A stretch of DNA of 8,331 bases from Bacteroidetes bacterium ADurb.Bin302 (lineage in GTDB: Bacteria > Bacteroidota > Bacteroidia > Bacteroidales > Paludibacteraceae), in contig MWBK01000251.1 of NCBI GenBank assembly GCA_002069025.1, forward strand, positions 1 through 8,331, written 5' to 3'. Position numbers and translations under genes: made by a program. Below are positions 1 through 5,553 of this stretch, in pieces. Under the pieces are notes generated by a model. That model had not been told where the DNA came from. It made no database searches and saw only the letters and a program-made list of their open reading frames with translations. The stretch's first letter is position 1. Every line of letters begins with the position of its first letter.

Positions 1-458
1 GTTTCAATATCTCTTGTTGGTTTCTCCAACGTGTATTCTTCTTCTGTTTTAAACTCAGCCCCCACCAACTTGCTTCTTAACTTCAACTTGTATATACCTG
101 TTTTAATATCAGGCGCAAGGTTAGTTAACTCAATGTTTGCCAATTCAGTCAGGGCATTTGCGTTGGCTGATTTCTTATCTGTGATATAAATATCGTAAGC
201 ATATATTTGACCGTCCATTTCTGATTTCCAAGATAAATTAAATACCTTGTAGTTTTCATTCTTTTTATCACATATGTTTACATCAGTAAGTAATCGGTGT
301 AATGTCATTGCCCTATCTCGTTTTAACATTAAGTCTGAAACTTCTTGGTCAAACCTTACCACATCAAGCTGAGATTTTTTTAACTTGATGTATTTATAAA
401 GTTTGAAGCTACCCACTCCCACACCGATGTAGGTAAGAAGTAATAACAAATCGCCCAT
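1..458 (-). CDS. Membrane-anchored protein of unknown function, cut by the left window edge
   Basis: The frame stays open for 152 visible codons and runs off the left edge, so the C-terminus is missing. ATG at 458 follows a GGGGGTGA ribosome site at good distance. Residues 2-18 form a short hydrophobic segment (MGDLLLLLTYIGVGVGSF) followed by a basic stretch (KLYKYIKLKK), as in a single N-terminal membrane anchor with the rest on one side of the membrane. Residues 30-60 look helical and charged; residues 70-152 alternate polar and hydrophobic residues and look beta-rich. I recognise no family. The first 79 bases overlap the end of the upstream GIY-YIG gene in another frame, so the two are probably translated together. 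The anchor of this protein and the last helix of its neighbour are partly encoded by the same DNA. Confidence 0.8.
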   Translation of the reverse strand, partial: MGDLLLLLTYIGVGVGSFKLYKYIKLKKSQLDVVRFDQEVSDLMLKRDRAMTLHRLLTDVNICDKKNENYKVFNLSWKSEMDGQIYAYDIYITDKKSANANALTELANIELTNLAPDIKTGIYKLKLRSKLVGAEFKTEEEYTLEKPTRDIE

Positions 459-949
459 ATCATCACCCCCATTAAAACATACAAGAATAATCGCACTACA
501 TAATTATATTGAGCCGCTATAAGAATATGTGGCATCCATCTTCTCATAAATACCAAACGTTTCCTGACCCATCGTCTGTAACGTTTGTATCTTTTGAACC
601 GCCCTTCAAAGTTTCCATTAAGGGCAAATGATTTTAACATACTGCCAGTATCTTCCGTATTATATAACTCATCTGTCATTCTCATGTGATACGCTTCTCT
701 CAAAAATAACATTAATATTAGTTTGTCTCTGTTTACAAAGTGATTTGTAAACAAGAATATTTCTTTTATACGAAACTTAAAACAGATTGAGGGTGTTTTA
801 TTCCATGCTTTTTGTAGTGCCTTGCAATGATGAGAATGTTTTTCCAAATCCCTAAAGTGTTCAGTTTTCCTTTTGCGTAGGTCAACACTCTCACCAATGT
901 ACTTAGCACCAGTAACAATATTTTTAATTTGATAGATTCCTACGCTCAT
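380..949 (-). CDS. GIY-YIG endonuclease-domain protein with basic region and C-terminal membrane helix
   Basis: The first ~100 of 189 residues are a GIY-YIG nuclease domain: GIY at 4-6, YIG at 17-19, R25/R27, H31, the HHCKALQKAWNK segment, E85 in the LREAY helix and N97 in LYN. Y6, Y17, R27 and H31 fall at the same positions as catalytic residues of I-TevI, and E85 and N97 fit its metal-binding Glu and the following Asn, so the site looks intact. Instead of a DNA-binding tail, residues 117-137 are extremely basic (12 Lys/Arg) and about 150-172 form a hydrophobic helix, implying a membrane-held nuclease. ATG at 949 shares ATGA with the upstream stop; a GTG at 955 is possible but lies inside the upstream gene. 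The 3' end overlaps the next gene by 79 bases. The domain call is firm; the membrane location is inferred; a decayed homing endonuclease is an alternative. Confidence 0.85.
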   Translation of the reverse strand: MSVGIYQIKNIVTGAKYIGESVDLRKRKTEHFRDLEKHSHHCKALQKAWNKTPSICFKFRIKEIFLFTNHFVNRDKLILMLFLREAYHMRMTDELYNTEDTGSMLKSFALNGNFEGRFKRYKRYRRWVRKRLVFMRRWMPHILIAAQYNYVVRLFLYVLMGVMIWAICYYFLPTSVWEWVASNFINTSS

Positions 950-1215
950 AAGCACTCATTACATTCACAGATATAATCATATATCTTCTCTACTAATTCA
1001 TTATTATAACTACCATACACACAATCAGCAATTGTCTCAAATGAACAATTACAAATCTCTGCCAACATTTCAATCATTGGGGATATGTTAATTTCTTGAA
1101 TAAGTTTGTCAACATTAATATAACTGTTTTCCAATTTATTCCATAACTCATCCTGACGATTAGATTCTGCATTTATAAGTTTCATTGCTTTTATAAAAGA
1201 CTCTTTGTTTATCAT
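946..1215 (-). CDS. Small acidic protein of unknown function (89 residues)
   Basis: ATG at 1215 follows a strong GGAGGT site that is built from the last codons and stop of the upstream microprotein gene, so the two are coupled. The protein looks mostly helical: an N-terminal amphipathic part (INKESFIKAMKLINAESN), a middle helix with many Glu/Ile/Leu, and a C-terminal Tyr/Glu/Cys-rich helix ending in CECNECL. No membrane segment is present. Short acidic helical proteins of this style are common in Clostridia phage early regions, but I do not recognise a named family. The stop overlaps the start of the GIY-YIG gene (ATGA), which makes this gene the direct translational leader of the nuclease. 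Confidence 0.8.
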   Translation of the reverse strand: MINKESFIKAMKLINAESNRQDELWNKLENSYINVDKLIQEINISPMIEMLAEICNCSFETIADCVYGSYNNELVEKIYDYICECNECL

Positions 1216-1218
1216 TTC

Positions 1219-1341
1219 TTACCTCCAATTACATTCTTTACACTCAAAACCAAATGAATCTTTGTGGCAAAACCTGCCTTTGCGAGAACACCACTTATAA
1301 TCTGCGCTGTCGCAAACTATTGAATACTTATCAAATATCAT
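1219..1341 (-). CDS. 40-residue Cys-rich microprotein, probable zinc-binding ribbon
   Basis: This short frame fills an otherwise empty gap between two genes. ATG at 1341 has an AAGGA site eight bases upstream, lying in the end of the previous gene, and overlaps that gene by 11 bases. The protein contains C10, C18, C25, H26, C34 and C37, the last two as CKEC, a pattern that could hold one zinc ion. There are also several aromatic and basic residues (YKWCSRKGRFCH) that could contact nucleic acid. Its final codons and stop (TGG AGG TAA) supply the ribosome site of the next gene. Support is good start signals, exact packing between neighbours and the non-random Cys pattern; the function is unknown. 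Confidence 0.7.
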   Translation of the reverse strand: MIFDKYSIVCDSADYKWCSRKGRFCHKDSFGFECKECNWR

Positions 1342-1663
1342 TTCTTATTTCCTTCTTTCTTGTCTTTCTTACAATTACTCCACGTTTCTTTCGTGCCAAT
1401 TTATATATACCCCATGTAAATGCTTCAACTCTATATTCAAATGTCCAGAGCATATAACACAAGCACATGATATTAATTATTGGTATCAAGCCAATCATTC
1501 CTATTGACACAAGTCTATCAAATTGATAATCACTATCAAACTTTGCAACACCCTTGCCATATAAAATATCTATTGCGATTATATCTACAATGTGATAAAC
1601 TACAACAAGTGTTATTGCAACAAATATATCAAGTAATAAATCAAGTAAAACAATTCTTATCAA
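1331..1663 (-). CDS. Two-helix membrane protein, unknown function (110 residues, TTG start)
   Basis: Two hydrophobic segments, about residues 3-32 and 50-71, are separated by a polar loop with GKGVAKFDSDYQFD. The tail after residue 86 is strongly basic (KLARKKRGVIVRKTRKK), so by the positive-inside rule the C-terminus should be cytoplasmic. The start is TTG at 1663, which shares TTGA with the upstream stop and has a GAGG site seven bases before it; no upstream in-frame alternative is better placed. The 3' end overlaps the microprotein gene by 11 bases. I do not recognise a family. The length and topology could fit a holin or a superinfection-exclusion protein, but nothing in the sequence decides this. 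Confidence 0.75.
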   Translation of the reverse strand: MIRIVLLDLLLDIFVAITLVVVYHIVDIIAIDILYGKGVAKFDSDYQFDRLVSIGMIGLIPIINIMCLCYMLWTFEYRVEAFTWGIYKLARKKRGVIVRKTRKKEIRNDI

Positions 1664-1827
1664 ACCTTTACCTCACCACTTTCAAGCATTGCAAGAAATT
1701 CTAATGCGGCAGTCTCAGGAATATTTTCAAGGTCATTAACTCCATACCAATCCATAAGCATTGTTAAAGTCTCATGTTTATCGGTCTTACTAAATGAAGC
1801 TATCCTTTTAGTAGTTGCTGAACACAT
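1660..1827 (-). CDS. Small protein of unknown function (55 residues)
   Basis: The frame is open further upstream to a TTG at 1851, but that part lies inside the neighbouring gene. ATG at 1827 has an AAGGA site and sits five bases after the upstream stop, so I place the start there. The protein has a basic Ser/Thr-rich N-terminus (MCSATTKRIASFSK) and a helical second half (HETLTMLMDWYGVNDLENIPETAA and on to the C-terminus). No Cys pair, membrane segment or known motif is seen. Its stop overlaps the TTG start of the membrane-protein gene by four bases (TTGA), which supports both reading frames. Confidence 0.7.
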   Translation of the reverse strand: MCSATTKRIASFSKTDKHETLTMLMDWYGVNDLENIPETAALEFLAMLESGEVKV

Positions 1828-1832
1828 TATTG

Positions 1833-1982
1833 TCACTTCCTTTCCAACCAATTCTTTGCCACATCTTCTGCAATCTTAGTAAGGTCTTTGTTTTCTATAT
1901 GATAGTAGTCAAGTATCTCATTGAAAGCTGACCCATGCTTATCGCCTTTATTAAGAACCTTCTTTAAAGTTTCAAATGTCAA
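1833..1982 (-). CDS. 49-residue helical protein of unknown function, TTG start
   Basis: The frame fills the gap between two clear genes. It begins at TTG (1982), which shares TTGA with the upstream stop, and has a GGGGG ribosome site nine bases before it. The product is charged and probably two or three helices (MTFETLKKVLNKGDKHGS, then FNEILDYYHIENKDLTKIAEDV, ending KNWLERK). The spacing resembles a small HTH-like or protein-binding domain, but no family is recognised. Its stop lies five bases before the next ATG, and its last codons contain that gene's AAGGA site. The tight packing on both sides is the main evidence for this gene. Confidence 0.65.
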   Translation of the reverse strand: MTFETLKKVLNKGDKHGSAFNEILDYYHIENKDLTKIAEDVAKNWLERK

Positions 1983-2485
1983 TTGTAATAACCCCCTATC
2001 ATATAACTTACATAATTCCTGTGTCGTTTTAGTCCATCAGGTGTTTCATAAACTATACGATACTTTATAGGACTCTTTCTATCTGGAACTGAATAATATT
2101 TATATCTCCATTTAAGAGAACCATCTTCATTAATAAAAGTGTTATTATAAAAATCTGAACCTAACACACAATATCTCACATCCGTATTTCCGTCAACATT
2201 AAGTTCAACACAAGCAAATTCTCCATAAGGTATAATTTGCTCTTTGACTTTATCCCAATGATTATACAGCCATGGCACTTTCTTTTCATCTGGTTCAAAG
2301 TCAGCACAGGTATTTATATCAAAACACCCACAATCGTAGCATTTAAAAATTTTTTTGGCAAATCTTAAATGCTTGTGGTCTAATCTCTTACAGGTAGATT
2401 CAACACCGTCCATATCAGCATTGACTTTAAACCATTTACATTCACCACATTCAATTCTGCACCATTCTTCACAATTGGTATTCAT
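1979..2485 (-). CDS. Cys-rich probable zinc-binding phage-type protein (168 residues)
   Basis: The first 65 residues hold nine cysteines: C5, C9, C13, C16, C32, C49, C52, C54 and C60, including CGEC and CYDC pairs, and end in CADFEP. The layout CxxCKWF ... C-R-DHK ... FAK ... CxxCxxF ... CADFEP resembles a family of small Firmicute phage proteins that I know only as hypothetical. A structural zinc site or two is likely. Residues 66-168 form a separate Tyr/Trp-rich, probably beta-rich part without cysteine pairs, ending in IGGYYN. ATG at 2485 has a GAGGGG site nine bases upstream that is formed by the last codons of the previous gene, six bases away. The 3' end supplies the ribosome site and TTGA start of the next gene. 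Confidence 0.82.
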   Translation of the reverse strand: MNTNCEEWCRIECGECKWFKVNADMDGVESTCKRLDHKHLRFAKKIFKCYDCGCFDINTCADFEPDEKKVPWLYNHWDKVKEQIIPYGEFACVELNVDGNTDVRYCVLGSDFYNNTFINEDGSLKWRYKYYSVPDRKSPIKYRIVYETPDGLKRHRNYVSYMIGGYYN

Positions 2486-2491
2486 AATTAA

Positions 2492-2650
2492 TTACCCCTC
2501 AAAGAATTTGGCTAAACTCATGCCAGATAATATCAATGACCAAATAGCCATAGTCATAATAAAATCAAACTTGCCCTTGCTGTTGGTACGTCTACTAATA
2601 AGAGTAGAACCTATTACAGATAACGTAACCGCTGATAATAAATTAATCAT
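2492..2650 (-). CDS. Small two-helix membrane protein (52 residues)
   Basis: ATG at 2650 is chosen over an upstream ATG at 2695 because it has an AAAGGAGAG site at proper distance and overlaps the upstream gene by only eight bases. Residues 2-19 and 29-50 are hydrophobic helices joined by a basic turn (RRTNSKGK), so a hairpin with both ends outside and the turn in the cytoplasm is expected. It has no recognisable family. A short helical hairpin of this kind could be a holin-like, toxin-like or exclusion protein, but its place inside an early-type operon argues against a classical lysis holin. Confidence 0.72.
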   Translation of the reverse strand: MINLLSAVTLSVIGSTLISRRTNSKGKFDFIMTMAIWSLILSGMSLAKFFEG

Positions 2651-2891
2651 TTTCAAATCTCTCCTTTTCATTTTTATAAATCTCATAAGCATCACGATAA
2701 TTCATACAGGTAAATACTCGTTTATCATTTATCCAAATATGATATATGGGTGAAGTCCAATTGTAGCATGGAACTCCATTTCCAACTCTCGTTTTTGTCA
2801 TATATAAACCTGTTGTGTCTGATGCACGTTCAAGACAATAAACTTCGTCATAAGACTTAAATGTTGAAGCCCATTCACTCAATTTGCTCAT
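2643..2891 (-). CDS. Small soluble protein of unknown function (82 residues)
   Basis: The start at ATG 2891 (MSKLSEW) has a GGAG site seven bases upstream; earlier ATGs in frame lie deeper in the neighbouring gene or too close to that site. The gene overlaps its upstream neighbour by 17 bases. The protein is rich in Tyr, Trp and Thr, with a probable beta-rich middle (SDTTGLYMTKTRVGNG, then PIYHIWINDKRVFTC) and a C-terminal charged helix (YRDAYEIYKNEKERFEND). There are three scattered cysteines but no zinc-type pair. No family is recognised. Its last codons contain the ribosome site of the following membrane-protein gene. Confidence 0.78.
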   Translation of the reverse strand: MSKLSEWASTFKSYDEVYCLERASDTTGLYMTKTRVGNGVPCYNWTSPIYHIWINDKRVFTCMNYRDAYEIYKNEKERFEND

Positions 2892-3147
2892 ACTCATTCT
2901 CCATTTCATTTCTATATTTGCTTGGTAATGTTGGTAACGGTTGCCACGCAAGAACTTTAACATTCGTTCCGTTCAAGTCCTCACCAAACCACATTTGATA
3001 ATCACTGTGATAATAAGCAAGTCCGTATGTTCTCCACATACAATTGTAATCGCCATATCTGAAATATTCATACCATACAAGAACATATTCTTTTCTCTCA
3101 GGTAATTTATCTTCACAATCAATCCAGTTATCATTCAGACTAATCAT
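2875..3147 (-). CDS. DUF551-type protein (90 residues)
   Basis: The product matches the DUF551 layout: WIDCEDKLPE near the N-terminus (W8 to P16), a VLVWYEY strand, a central AYYHSDYQMW part and a C-terminal VKVLAWQPLPTLP block. DUF551 proteins are small, common in phages and prophages, and of unknown function; the end block is normally a THWMPLPEPP-like motif, here LAWQPLPTLP. ATG at 3147 overlaps the upstream stop by eight bases; the upstream ribosome site is only a loose GAGAGCGAG, so this gene may depend on coupling with its neighbour. The family call is by pattern memory and is fairly firm; the role is unknown. Confidence 0.88.
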   Translation of the reverse strand: MISLNDNWIDCEDKLPERKEYVLVWYEYFRYGDYNCMWRTYGLAYYHSDYQMWFGEDLNGTNVKVLAWQPLPTLPSKYRNEMENEYEQIE

Positions 3148-3592
3148 TGTTGAGTTCTCGCTCTCTTTCGATTTCCCTCATTATTGCATCAACTTTAGTA
3201 ATAGTTTCTGCAATTCCTCTGGAACAGCCAATTGTATATTTTATAAACGTAGATACATCAATCCCAGAATCATAACACCATTCAAGAAGGTCATGTTTCT
3301 CTTTATCGGTATACCTTTCTGATTCATTGCATATGTCTGTTACAATTTCAGTAAGCATAGTGTATACGGCATAAACATCTTCAACGTAGTTTACGTTATA
3401 ACACCAATCCTTAAATATCATATCAAATGCTCGGTTTGCTATTCTTACTTCAAGTGGAAACGAACAAGTCTTAATCCTTTTTGCAAGAGGATTTAATAAA
3501 TTCAAATCATCCTTTATCGCCCAAATCTCAGTCCAGTAATTTGTTGCTCCTTTAAGTTCCCATGCTTTCTGTTTAATATCGTTTAAATCCAT
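3140..3592 (-). CDS. Helical protein of unknown function (150 residues)
   Basis: ATG at 3592 (MDLNDIKQ) has an AAGGAG site seven bases upstream. An in-frame ATG at 3610 overlaps the previous stop but has its ribosome site too close. The sequence is mostly helical and charged, with several Trp and a few scattered Cys (positions around 43, 64, 88, 105, 123), and ends in a strongly charged helix (REIERERELNND). No catalytic motif, membrane segment or zinc pair stands out. It is one of the longer products in the operon and sits between a Cys-rich protein gene and the DUF551 gene. I cannot assign a family. Confidence 0.8.
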   Translation of the reverse strand: MDLNDIKQKAWELKGATNYWTEIWAIKDDLNLLNPLAKRIKTCSFPLEVRIANRAFDMIFKDWCYNVNYVEDVYAVYTMLTEIVTDICNESERYTDKEKHDLLEWCYDSGIDVSTFIKYTIGCSRGIAETITKVDAIMREIERERELNND

Positions 3593-3606
3593 ATTATCTC
3601 TCCTTA

Positions 3607-3855
3607 TCATTCTTCCTCATCTTCTTGTGCAAAGAAATCATATAAATCCCAATGGTCAAATTCAAAAGCAAGTTCTGGTATTTGTCGCAGTATATCATCA
3701 GTAAGTTCATCTAATTTCCATTTATGGGGATAACCTAATAAGCATGGTTCATGCATATAGATGTTCTTTTTAAACTTACAATGACTGCAATTATGTTTAC
3801 TACAATCATCTTGAATCATTTTTAATAATCGTAGTAATACCACTGATAGTTTCAT
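3607..3855 (-). CDS. Small zinc-finger-like phage protein (82 residues)
   Basis: The cysteines C18, C23, C26 and C38 form CSKHNCSHCKFKK ... HEPCLLGYPHKW, a four-cysteine pattern that resembles small Clostridia phage proteins with a C-x2-C-x-F ... C-x4-P-x2-W core. It probably binds one zinc. The N-terminus (MKLSVVLLRLLKMI) is an amphipathic helix and the C-terminus is very acidic (FAQEDEEE). ATG at 3855 shares ATGA with the upstream stop and has an AAGGAGAG site eight bases before it. Role unknown; small zinc-binding proteins of this type could bind nucleic acid or a host protein. Confidence 0.82.
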   Translation of the reverse strand: MKLSVVLLRLLKMIQDDCSKHNCSHCKFKKNIYMHEPCLLGYPHKWKLDELTDDILRQIPELAFEFDHWDLYDFFAQEDEEE

Positions 3856-4097
3856 TTGTTTCTCTCCTTATTTAACCATGCACAAATACATTCATAACAT
3901 TTTGCAGATTCAATTAACTTGTATGGGTAACTTGTTGCATAATTTCTTTCATACACTGGTGCAAACTCTTTAGGGCAATAATCATAATTATCATTAAGCA
4001 ATTGAATAATACATCTTTCATCACTGTCAAGATTTCCATTAATGAAACTCAACAGGTCAATCAATGCCATATTATTAAGCCACTGTCTGTTTGTCAT
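3852..4097 (-). CDS. Small phage-type protein beginning MTNRQWLN (81 residues)
   Basis: The N-terminus MTNRQWLNNMALIDLLSFI resembles a recurrent type of Firmicute phage protein that begins MTN-x-x-WLN and ends with a C-x2-C followed by WLN. Here the C-terminal part is AKCYECICAWLNKERNK, which fits. The middle holds two more cysteines (ERCIIQLL, YDYCPKEF), so a zinc site from four cysteines is possible. ATG at 4097 lies 23 bases inside the upstream gene and has a GAGG site nine bases before it. Function is unknown in all members I can recall. Confidence 0.8.
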   Translation of the reverse strand: MTNRQWLNNMALIDLLSFINGNLDSDERCIIQLLNDNYDYCPKEFAPVYERNYATSYPYKLIESAKCYECICAWLNKERNK

Positions 4098-4317
4098 TGC
4101 TCTTTTCCTCTTGTAGAATATATCTTGTGTAAGTTACCTTTTCGCCCCATCTGTTTACGTTCGTTTCATTAGTTGAAATAATATCAACACCTTTCTTCCT
4201 GAGAAGAAATACTGTAGCGGCTAATCTTGTATCTCCAAGTTCCGAAATAGCATCCATTGAAGTAATACTACCAAACTCATGCAGGTATCTCATTAATCTT
4301 GTTTCTTTATTACTCAT
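4075..4317 (-). CDS. Helix-turn-helix protein, HTH_39-like (80 residues)
   Basis: Residues about 5-45 read as a winged-helix DNA-binding fold: RLMRYLHEFGSITSMDAISE, then LGDTRLAATVFLLRKKG, followed by a wing with NRWGEKVTYTRYIL. The motif of a GSITS turn and LG-x-TRLAA recognition helix is typical of small phage HTH proteins (HTH_39-like). I infer DNA binding and possible control of this region; the binding site is not known. ATG at 4317 has a GAGGA site nine bases upstream; another ATG at 4326 overlaps the upstream stop but is too close to that site. The gene overlaps its downstream neighbour by 23 bases. Confidence 0.83.
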   Translation of the reverse strand: MSNKETRLMRYLHEFGSITSMDAISELGDTRLAATVFLLRKKGVDIISTNETNVNRWGEKVTYTRYILQEEKSNDKQTVA

Positions 4318-4322
4318 ATAAT

Positions 4323-4604
4323 TCATTCCTCACAATCAGGATGCCACAGCTTACGCTCATCCTTTATCCACTGATATATTTCGTCAAGGTGTTCTCTTGC
4401 CAAATCTACAATCTGTTTTGATGAAGCGTATGAACGCATATCTTCTTTTCTGGCACACGTAATCAGTTCATATATAATATGTCTGTTAAACTCAGTCCAG
4501 TCTTTCAGATGTTCATATCGTTCATTATCTACATTTGTTTCTGCAATAGGACGAAAACATCCTAACACTTTATAACATAACTCCTGTACACTAAATAATT
4601 TCAT
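4323..4604 (-). CDS. Helical protein of unknown function (93 residues)
   Basis: ATG at 4604 has a clear AAGGAG site six bases upstream, placed between it and the upstream stop eleven bases away. The product is largely helical and aromatic (FSVQELCYKVLGCF, then FNRHIIYELITCARKE, then REHLDEIYQWIKDERKLWHPDCEE). Four cysteines are scattered without a pair, so no zinc site is obvious. Its final codons (GAG GAA TGA) give the ribosome site of the HTH gene. No family is recognised. Confidence 0.8.
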   Translation of the reverse strand: MKLFSVQELCYKVLGCFRPIAETNVDNERYEHLKDWTEFNRHIIYELITCARKEDMRSYASSKQIVDLAREHLDEIYQWIKDERKLWHPDCEE

Positions 4605-4615
4605 ATTAACTCCTT

Positions 4616-4816
4616 TTAATATTTTCCCTCGTCAATTAACCAAAACGATATTATTGTCATATCATAGCAAGTGTCGTTACATAGACAATCACACGGTATA
4701 GGTTCATAGAAATCATTTAGGCATCTATCAACCACATTGCAGTTGTGACATTTATAACAAATATCCCTACAACAATATTGCATGACTTCAATTAACAAAT
4801 CCCCTTTGGTCATCAT
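4616..4816 (-). CDS. Extremely Cys-rich small protein (66 residues)
   Basis: Ten of 66 residues are cysteine: C15, C16, C20, C23, C26, C32, C42, C44, C46 and C50, with CYKC, CHNC and CDCLC clusters. This could bind two zinc ions or another metal cluster. The N-terminal helix (KGDLLIEVMQ) and C-terminal MTIISFWLIDEG are free of Cys. ATG at 4816 or the next codon (4813) could be the start; the nearest good site, GAGGAAG, is 13 bases away, so initiation may be weak or coupled to the upstream gene, whose stop is five bases away. No family is recognised. It lies next to another Cys-containing protein. Confidence 0.75.
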   Translation of the reverse strand: MMTKGDLLIEVMQYCCRDICYKCHNCNVVDRCLNDFYEPIPCDCLCNDTCYDMTIISFWLIDEGKY

Positions 4817-4821
4817 TCTTA

Positions 4822-5193
4822 TTAATCTTCCTCATAATCTTCACGAACTCCTATTAACTTCATTGCTTCTTCTTTAAACTTCCATGTACATCTCTTATGT
4901 TTACCATTTCCAAGAGGACAAGAGTTACACGCATCATAAGGATTAGCATACTTCATAGCGTAGTCGCATACAATACATCTCTGTTCAAAACCTACTACTG
5001 TGTCAAGCAGTTTATCAAAACTTTCAACTGCAATCTTCAATAATCTCTTGGCTTCTGTAAGTTCTTCTTCGTAATGAGCAATCTGTCTACATTCATTCCA
5101 ATGCTTATCTTCCAGTTCTGAAATTGTGCTTTCTAACTTTTTAACATAAGCATTAAGTTCACTCTCGGTGTACCATTTATTATTAATATACAT
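4822..5193 (-). CDS. Coiled-coil protein with C-terminal Cys zinc-binding motif (123 residues)
   Basis: Residues about 10-66 are a long charged helix with heptad-like spacing (ESELNAYVKKLESTISELED and EEELTEAKRLLKIAVE), likely a coiled coil for dimer formation. Then C73, C76, C89, C92 and C102 form C-x2-C ... C-x2-C ... C with DACNSCPLG, a probable zinc knuckle, and the end is helical and acidic. The start is ATG at 5193: GAGGTGAGGA lies just upstream, and the longer in-frame start at 5223 would fall inside the upstream gene. The upstream stop (TGA in AGGTGAGGAAATG) is built into this ribosome site. The architecture suggests an adaptor or nucleic-acid-binding protein; the role is unknown. Confidence 0.8.
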   Translation of the reverse strand: MYINNKWYTESELNAYVKKLESTISELEDKHWNECRQIAHYEEELTEAKRLLKIAVESFDKLLDTVVGFEQRCIVCDYAMKYANPYDACNSCPLGNGKHKRCTWKFKEEAMKLIGVREDYEED

Positions 5194-5197
5194 TTCC

Positions 5198-5383
5198 TCA
5201 CCTCGCATATAAAAGATAACCAAGATTAATACCGCATGATATAAAACTCAATCCGCATAATATAATATCAAGGGAATAATCTAATTTTTGTTGAGATTTC
5301 GTAATTGCCTTGTATGTCCACCATATACCACATAATAGCATTTCTATCGCTAAGACAATGTGTAACCTGTATTCGTTTACCAT
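5198..5383 (-). CDS. Small two-helix membrane protein (61 residues)
   Basis: ATG at 5383 has an AAGGAG site six bases upstream and is preferred over an earlier in-frame start at 5407, which lies inside the previous gene. Residues about 7-27 (LHIVLAIEMLLCGIWWTYKAI) and 38-59 are hydrophobic helices joined by TKSQQKLD. It is the second gene after the operon promoter. The product is probably an integral membrane hairpin. It is similar in size and layout to the 52-residue protein at 2492-2650 but not in sequence as far as I can see. No family is recognised. Confidence 0.75.
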   Translation of the reverse strand: MVNEYRLHIVLAIEMLLCGIWWTYKAITKSQQKLDYSLDIILCGLSFISCGINLGYLLYAR

Positions 5384-5397
5384 TCGATTCTCCTTGT

Positions 5398-5532
5398 TTA
5401 ACACCATAACTCTGCATACTCTCTATATTCTGACAGACCGTAGTATTGGTCAGACCATTCATCATTATCATACTGCTCCGTGTTCGACTGACCGTCAGTT
5501 AGTGTCTGTAAGTAGTCAATCCAGTCTTTCAA
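5398..5532 (-). CDS. First gene of the 20-gene operon: acidic 44-residue protein, TTG start
   Basis: This frame is the first in the main operon, 66 bases after the predicted transcription start. TTG at 5532 has an AAAGGTGG site eight bases upstream; an in-frame GTG at 5541 is too close to that site. The product is acidic and aromatic (MKDWIDYLQTL, then DNDEWSDQYYGLSEY, ending in a charged helix with WC at the end), with no basic patch. Strongly acidic, Tyr/Asp/Glu-rich tiny early proteins are sometimes DNA mimics or host-protein inhibitors, but that is inference only. The stop is 14 bases before the next start, and the gene's last codons precede that gene's AAGGAG. Confidence 0.65.
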   Translation of the reverse strand: MKDWIDYLQTLTDGQSNTEQYDNDEWSDQYYGLSEYREYAELWC

Positions 5533-5553
5533 TAAGTTCACCACCTTTCTATT

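Noticed and set aside
1254..1457. Plus-strand open frame of 67 codons
   Set aside because: It crosses the minus-strand microprotein and membrane-protein genes and has no ribosome site; its hydrophobic part mirrors the opposite strand.
1480..1704. Plus-strand open frame of 74 codons
   Set aside because: It lies opposite the membrane-protein gene, has no start signal and shows a Gln/Leu-rich shadow composition.
2355..2753. Plus-strand open frame of 132 codons
   Set aside because: It spans parts of three well-packed minus-strand genes with good start signals; no plus-strand ribosome site or motif is present.
4364..4372. TTATCCACT resembling a DnaA box
   Set aside because: It is a single near-match inside a coding region and far from the origin-like region; none was found near 7101-7322.
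5268..5471. Minus-strand open frame of 67 codons
   Set aside because: It overlaps two better-supported genes in other frames (5398-5532 and 5198-5383), both with clear ribosome sites, and lacks its own.
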